From assembly GCA_020047885.1 (NCBI GenBank), contig JAIFNF010000139.1, forward strand, positions 1 to 7,209: a DNA stretch of 7,209 bases. The letters are read 5' to 3'. A model generated the notes under the pieces. It did not search any database, was not told where the DNA came from, and was given only the letters and a program-made list of their open reading frames with translations. Within the stretch, counting starts at the first letter, position 1; each line of letters starts with the position of its first letter. Both the position numbers and the translations under genes were made by a program. Positions 4,300-7,209 of this stretch are shown here, in pieces. Source of the stretch: Gammaproteobacteria bacterium. GTDB lineage: Bacteria > Pseudomonadota > Gammaproteobacteria > Competibacterales > Competibacteraceae.

Positions 4300-6940
4300 A
4301 TCCCGCCGACAGTTCAAGGTGATCCAGTTTCAACACGACCAGTTTGAGGCTGGGGTCATCCGGGTCGGCATGTACAGTGAAGCCCAGTATCCGGTTCAAA
4401 CGGAGCATTGATTGGTTTTCCCGCAGCACTTCACCATAAATCTCACCAATGCCCCGCGCCCGTGCGTAGTCGATGATCCGTTGCATGAGCTGCTGCCCGA
4501 GTCCCTGACCCATCAGCGTCCGGTCGAGCATGATCGAGTACTCGGCGCGGTCTCGACCCGGATCGGCACTGAGGCTGACGATGCCGTAAATCGTCGCCTG
4601 GCCGGGCAGACCGGGACCGACCGCCACCAGCGCCATTTCCCGGTGATAGTCAATCTGCGTCAGGGACGCCGCCATCGCGTGACTGAGTTCCCGAATCGGC
4701 TGGAAGAAGCGTCGGCGTAGATCATCCGGCGACGCTCGCCCGACCAGGGCTTGCAGCGCCGGTTCATCTTCCGGCAGCACCGGGCGCACCAGCAGTTCCT
4801 GGTCATCCGGCAGACGAATCGATTCTTCCAGCGCTTTCGGATACGGGCGGATGGCCAGCCGTTCCGCTGGATTGGTTAGGGCGGAAGCCACCTCGATGCG
4901 GACATCCAGCGCCAGCAAGCCCTGGGCATGGCTCCACAGCGGGTTGATGTCCAGCGCCGCCAGTTCGCCCAGATCCACGACCATCTGGGAAATTTTCACC
5001 AGTGCCAGCGCCAAGGCATCGAGATTAGGTCGGCGCAACAGGCTGTAGCGCAGGCGCTGGTAGATGCGGGTTTGCGCCATGATCTCGCGGGCCAGGTGCA
5101 CATTCAGCGGCGGCAGGCCATAGGCCAGATCATCAATCGCCGAAGCATCCGGGCCGCCTTGCCCAAAGTAGATCATCGGGCCGAAGCGTCCCCCGGATCG
5201 TACGCCCAGCGTCAACTCGTAAGCACTTTCGCGGGCGATCATCGGTTGCAGGATAAACCCATGACAGCGGGCGGTGGGAGCAACCGTTTGCAACCGCGTC
5301 AGCCGTTCCTCCGCCGCGTGCTGCACCGCTTCCGGGGTACTCAGAAAGCTGGCGGCGCCGCCCAGTAGCGCCGACTGCGGGACGTCCGGGGCCAGAATTT
5401 TCAGCACCATCGGCTGGCGACAATCCGCCATCAGTGCCGCCGCCGCCGCCGGCGTCTCCGCCCAGCGGGTCTCCATCACTGGCAGGCCATAGGCGCGCAA
5501 CACCTGCACCGCTTCGTATTCGTCCAACTGCCGGCGACCGGCCGCCCAGGCCCTGGCCAGAATCGTCCGCGCCGTGGTCACGTCGGGGGTGAAGGCTTCC
5601 GGCAACGAAGGCGGCGTTTCCATCAACAGCGCCTGGTTGCGCCGGTACTGCACCAGGCGCATGAACGCCTGCACCGCAGCGCTGGCGGTTTCGTAGGTCG
5701 GCGCCTGGCGGGCCAGCAGTCGGCGGCGGGCTTCAGCCCCGGCGTTTGGTCCCGGAATGCTGGCGAGGATAACCCGGGGACTTTTCGCCAACCGTTCAAT
5801 CACCGCCTCAGCGACCGCTTCCGTGTCGCTGAACACACTGGGGGTTTTGATCACCAGGATGCCATCGACACCCGGATCAGCCAATAGCAGATCCAGCGCC
5901 TGCCCATAGGCTTTAGCGTCGGCCTGATCGCCCAGATCGATGGGATTGAGCAGCGAACCGGGATCCATCAGCGGCTCCAGACCCTGCTGAGTGGTCGCGG
6001 AGAACTGAGCTAACCGTCCGCCAAAATGGTAGAGCGTGTCGGTCGCCAGCAGACTCATGCTGGAGCTGTTGCTGAGAATGGCCAGTCGGTCGTTCTGCAC
6101 CCGCTTGGCGGCCTTGAGCACTTCGACCATTTGCAACAATTCGTCGCTGTCATCGACCCGCAACAGACCGGCGCGGCGAAAGGCGGCGGCGTAAACAGCA
6201 TCATCCGGTTCTTCGGGATAGCGGCGCGGTTTGAGGACGATCACCGGCTTCAGGCGGGCCGCGCGCCGGGCGGCGGACAGAAATTTGCGGGCGTCGGCAA
6301 TGTGTTCAACGTACAGCAGAATCGCCTGGGTGTGGGCATCGCCAGCCAGATAGTCCAGCAGATCGGCCAGATCGACATCCAGCCCGGCCCCCAGGTGAAT
6401 CAGATGACTGAAACCAAACCCGTAGTGATGGCCAATGTCGAGAGCGGTTTGGCCGATGGTGTCGGATTCGGTGATGAACGCAATCGGTCCGGCGCTGCGC
6501 GGTGGCGGGCCGAGGCTGACTTGGAGATGAGCCTGCGGGACGTTGAACCCGCTTGAACCCGGCCCCAGCAACCGGATGCCGCAGGTCTGAGCCGCGCTGG
6601 CCAGGGCGTCCAGCAGTCCCTTGTCGGCATCGACCCCCGGCAGCGCGCTGACCAGCAGCACCGCCCGCGCCCCGCGTTCGCCCAGTTGCTGGAGCAGTAG
6701 CGGAACCTCGGCCAAGGGGCGGGTAATGACTGCCAGATCCGGCGTCAGCGGCAAACTGGCAATGTCGGGATAGGTGAGGGCACCTTCCAGCGCCCAACGC
6801 TTGGGGTCCACCGGCATCACCGGCCCTTTGAAGCCGCCGCGCATCAAGTTACGGGCGATGCGCACGTCCCGGTCGCCATCGCCGCCAATCAGCGCAATGG
6901 TCTTGGGTTGGAAAAAGGCATCAAGATAACGGGTCGTCAT
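4298..6940 (-). CDS. pat: Pat-type protein lysine acetyltransferase (acyl-CoA-ligase-like + GNAT)
   Basis: About 880 aa, close to E. coli PatZ/YfiQ (886 aa by recall), with the same domain order. CoA-binding Rossmann domain about 5-130 (TIALIGGDGD); ligase-CoA domains about 150-440, including FSHLIHLGAGLDVDLADLLDYLA, which parallels E. coli; ATP-grasp domain about 475-690 (PMVLKILAPDVP); GNAT domain about 715-875 with the acetyl-CoA loop LMGQGLGQQLMQRII (810-824) and IDYHREMALVAV (764-775). The known family member acetylates lysines, notably on acetyl-CoA synthetase, switching it off in the cytoplasm. The ligase part looks inactive: the SHTGSLAG-type catalytic-His motif of ADP-forming acetyl-CoA synthetases is absent, and the usual HKSE of the ATP-grasp part reads QSAL (523-526). 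That fits a regulatory, acetyl-CoA-sensing role. Start: ATG at 6940; a GTG directly before it (6943) is also in frame. First gene of a two-gene operon with the response regulator. Alternative: an ADP-forming acetate-CoA ligase fused to GNAT, disfavoured by the lost residues. Confidence 0.92.
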   Translation of the reverse strand: MTTRYLDAFFQPKTIALIGGDGDRDVRIARNLMRGGFKGPVMPVDPKRWALEGALTYPDIASLPLTPDLAVITRPLAEVPLLLQQLGERGARAVLLVSALPGVDADKGLLDALASAAQTCGIRLLGPGSSGFNVPQAHLQVSLGPPPRSAGPIAFITESDTIGQTALDIGHHYGFGFSHLIHLGAGLDVDLADLLDYLAGDAHTQAILLYVEHIADARKFLSAARRAARLKPVIVLKPRRYPEEPDDAVYAAAFRRAGLLRVDDSDELLQMVEVLKAAKRVQNDRLAILSNSSSMSLLATDTLYHFGGRLAQFSATTQQGLEPLMDPGSLLNPIDLGDQADAKAYGQALDLLLADPGVDGILVIKTPSVFSDTEAVAEAVIERLAKSPRVILASIPGPNAGAEARRRLLARQAPTYETASAAVQAFMRLVQYRRNQALLMETPPSLPEAFTPDVTTARTILARAWAAGRRQLDEYEAVQVLRAYGLPVMETRWAETPAAAAALMADCRQPMVLKILAPDVPQSALLGGAASFLSTPEAVQHAAEERLTRLQTVAPTARCHGFILQPMIARESAYELTLGVRSGGRFGPMIYFGQGGPDASAIDDLAYGLPPLNVHLAREIMAQTRIYQRLRYSLLRRPNLDALALALVKISQMVVDLGELAALDINPLWSHAQGLLALDVRIEVASALTNPAERLAIRPYPKALEESIRLPDDQELLVRPVLPEDEPALQALVGRASPDDLRRRFFQPIRELSHAMAASLTQIDYHREMALVAVGPGLPGQATIYGIVSLSADPGRDRAEYSIMLDRTLMGQGLGQQLMQRIIDYARARGIGEIYGEVLRENQSMLRLNRILGFTVHADPDDPSLKLVVLKLDHLELSAG

Positions 6941-7094
6941 CACTGCATCCAGGTTTGCCGTTCACGGGAAGCCAATAAAGCAGTAGGATACCGCATCCGC
7001 GCCGGGTTGTGCCGACGCGGTTGAGGGGGACGCCCTGGCGTTCAGTAGATCTCTGTTGTTACATCGCCTGCCCGCAGGCGCGGATAAACTGTCC
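6941..7094. promoter_or_regulatory. Divergent intergenic region between pat and CheB-type gene
   Basis: 154 nt separate the two divergent starts, so promoters for both should lie here. On the plus strand TTCACG (6961-6966) and TAGGAT (6984-6989) are 17 nt apart, each matching sigma-70 consensus at four of six positions: a weak candidate for the CheB-type gene. I see no convincing hexamer pair for pat. No RNA gene is seen. The 5' end of the CheB-type frame is open back to 6987, but the first ATG is at 7095. Confidence 0.35.
7065..7080. repeat. GC-rich inverted repeat before CheB-type gene
   Basis: CGCCTGC (7065-7071) and GCAGGCG (7074-7080) are perfect 7-nt arms around two bases, ending 14 nt before the ATG at 7095. 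It could be a protein-binding site or, in RNA, a small hairpin near the ribosome site; the start has only a weak GGA (7082-7084) as SD. A chance GC-rich palindrome is possible. Confidence 0.4.
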
Positions 7095-7209
7095 ATGTCT
7101 GACCTGACTTCTCTGCCCATCGAAGCTGACCCGTCCAGCCCCATTTACTATGTGGGGGTCGGCGCTTCCGCCGGCGGCCTCGAGGCGCTGGAGGCGTTCT
7201 TCACGCCGA
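7095..7209 (+). CDS. CheB-type methylesterase domain protein, N-terminus only (probable CheB/CheR fusion)
   Basis: Only the first 38 codons are in the window. After a short polar lead, residues 17-36 read IYYVGVGASAGGLEALEAFF, the signature that opens CheB methylesterase domains; the Ser of ASAGG (S25) matches the catalytic serine. No receiver domain precedes it, unlike classical CheB, and this layout is typical of long proteins joining CheB, CheR, PAS and often histidine-kinase modules. The rest is off the right edge, so kinase or methyltransferase parts cannot be confirmed. It is divergent from pat and its receiver partner; if a kinase is attached, that regulator would be a natural phosphoacceptor (inference). 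Confidence 0.82.
   Translation, partial: MSDLTSLPIEADPSSPIYYVGVGASAGGLEALEAFFTP

Noticed and set aside
6306..6797. Minus-strand 163-codon frame within pat
   Set aside because: It overlaps the Rossmann and ligase domains of Pat in another frame and shows no motif; a shadow of a well-supported gene.
6991..7020. Minus-strand GGCACAACCCGG as a sigma-54 promoter for pat
   Set aside because: The GG-N10-GC spacing of the -24/-12 elements and the TTGC box are absent.

Overview
The window looks like chromosomal DNA from a GC-rich gammaproteobacterium. The basis is protein character (a PatZ/YfiQ-type lysine acetyltransferase resembling the E. coli protein end to end, an SrfA-family protein, and a CheB/CheR-type signalling protein) plus heavy third-position G/C use. 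A Competibacter-like or purple-sulfur-like lineage would fit, but that is a guess. Coding density is high, with five minus-strand genes and one divergent plus-strand gene cut by the right edge.

Right part (3889-6940, minus strand): a large Pat-type protein acetyltransferase (acyl-CoA-ligase-like module plus GNAT domain) is followed after 10 nt by a receiver-only response regulator. The regulator's Shine-Dalgarno (SD) sequence overlaps the pat stop codon, so the two look translationally coupled. Beyond a 154-nt divergent intergenic region (6941-7094), the plus-strand gene starts with a CheB methylesterase signature at its very N-terminus, typical of large CheB/CheR/PAS fusions. This half is therefore signalling and post-translational control.

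Left part (3775-1, minus strand): a separate three-gene operon with a 113-nt leader (3776-3888). The leader holds a good -10 box, a 13-nt palindrome upstream of it and two overlapping inverted repeats just before the first SD. Gene order is (i) a 410-aa protein with a novel N-terminal domain, a proline-rich linker, one central membrane helix and a Pro/Glu hexapeptide repeat; (ii) a secreted TAXI-family solute-binding protein with no TRAP permease beside it; (iii) a protein I assign to the SrfA family, cut by the left edge after 478 codons. SrfA usually precedes srfB and srfC, which would lie off the left edge. Proteins (i) and (iii) share a layout: N-terminal domain, Pro-rich linker, one membrane helix, Pro-rich tail predicted in the periplasm. 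Protein (ii) should be free in the periplasm.

The most interesting reading is that the left operon encodes an envelope-spanning assembly of unknown function built around SrfA-type proteins, with a TAXI protein reused as a sensor or structural part. The operon layout is seen; the assembly is inference.
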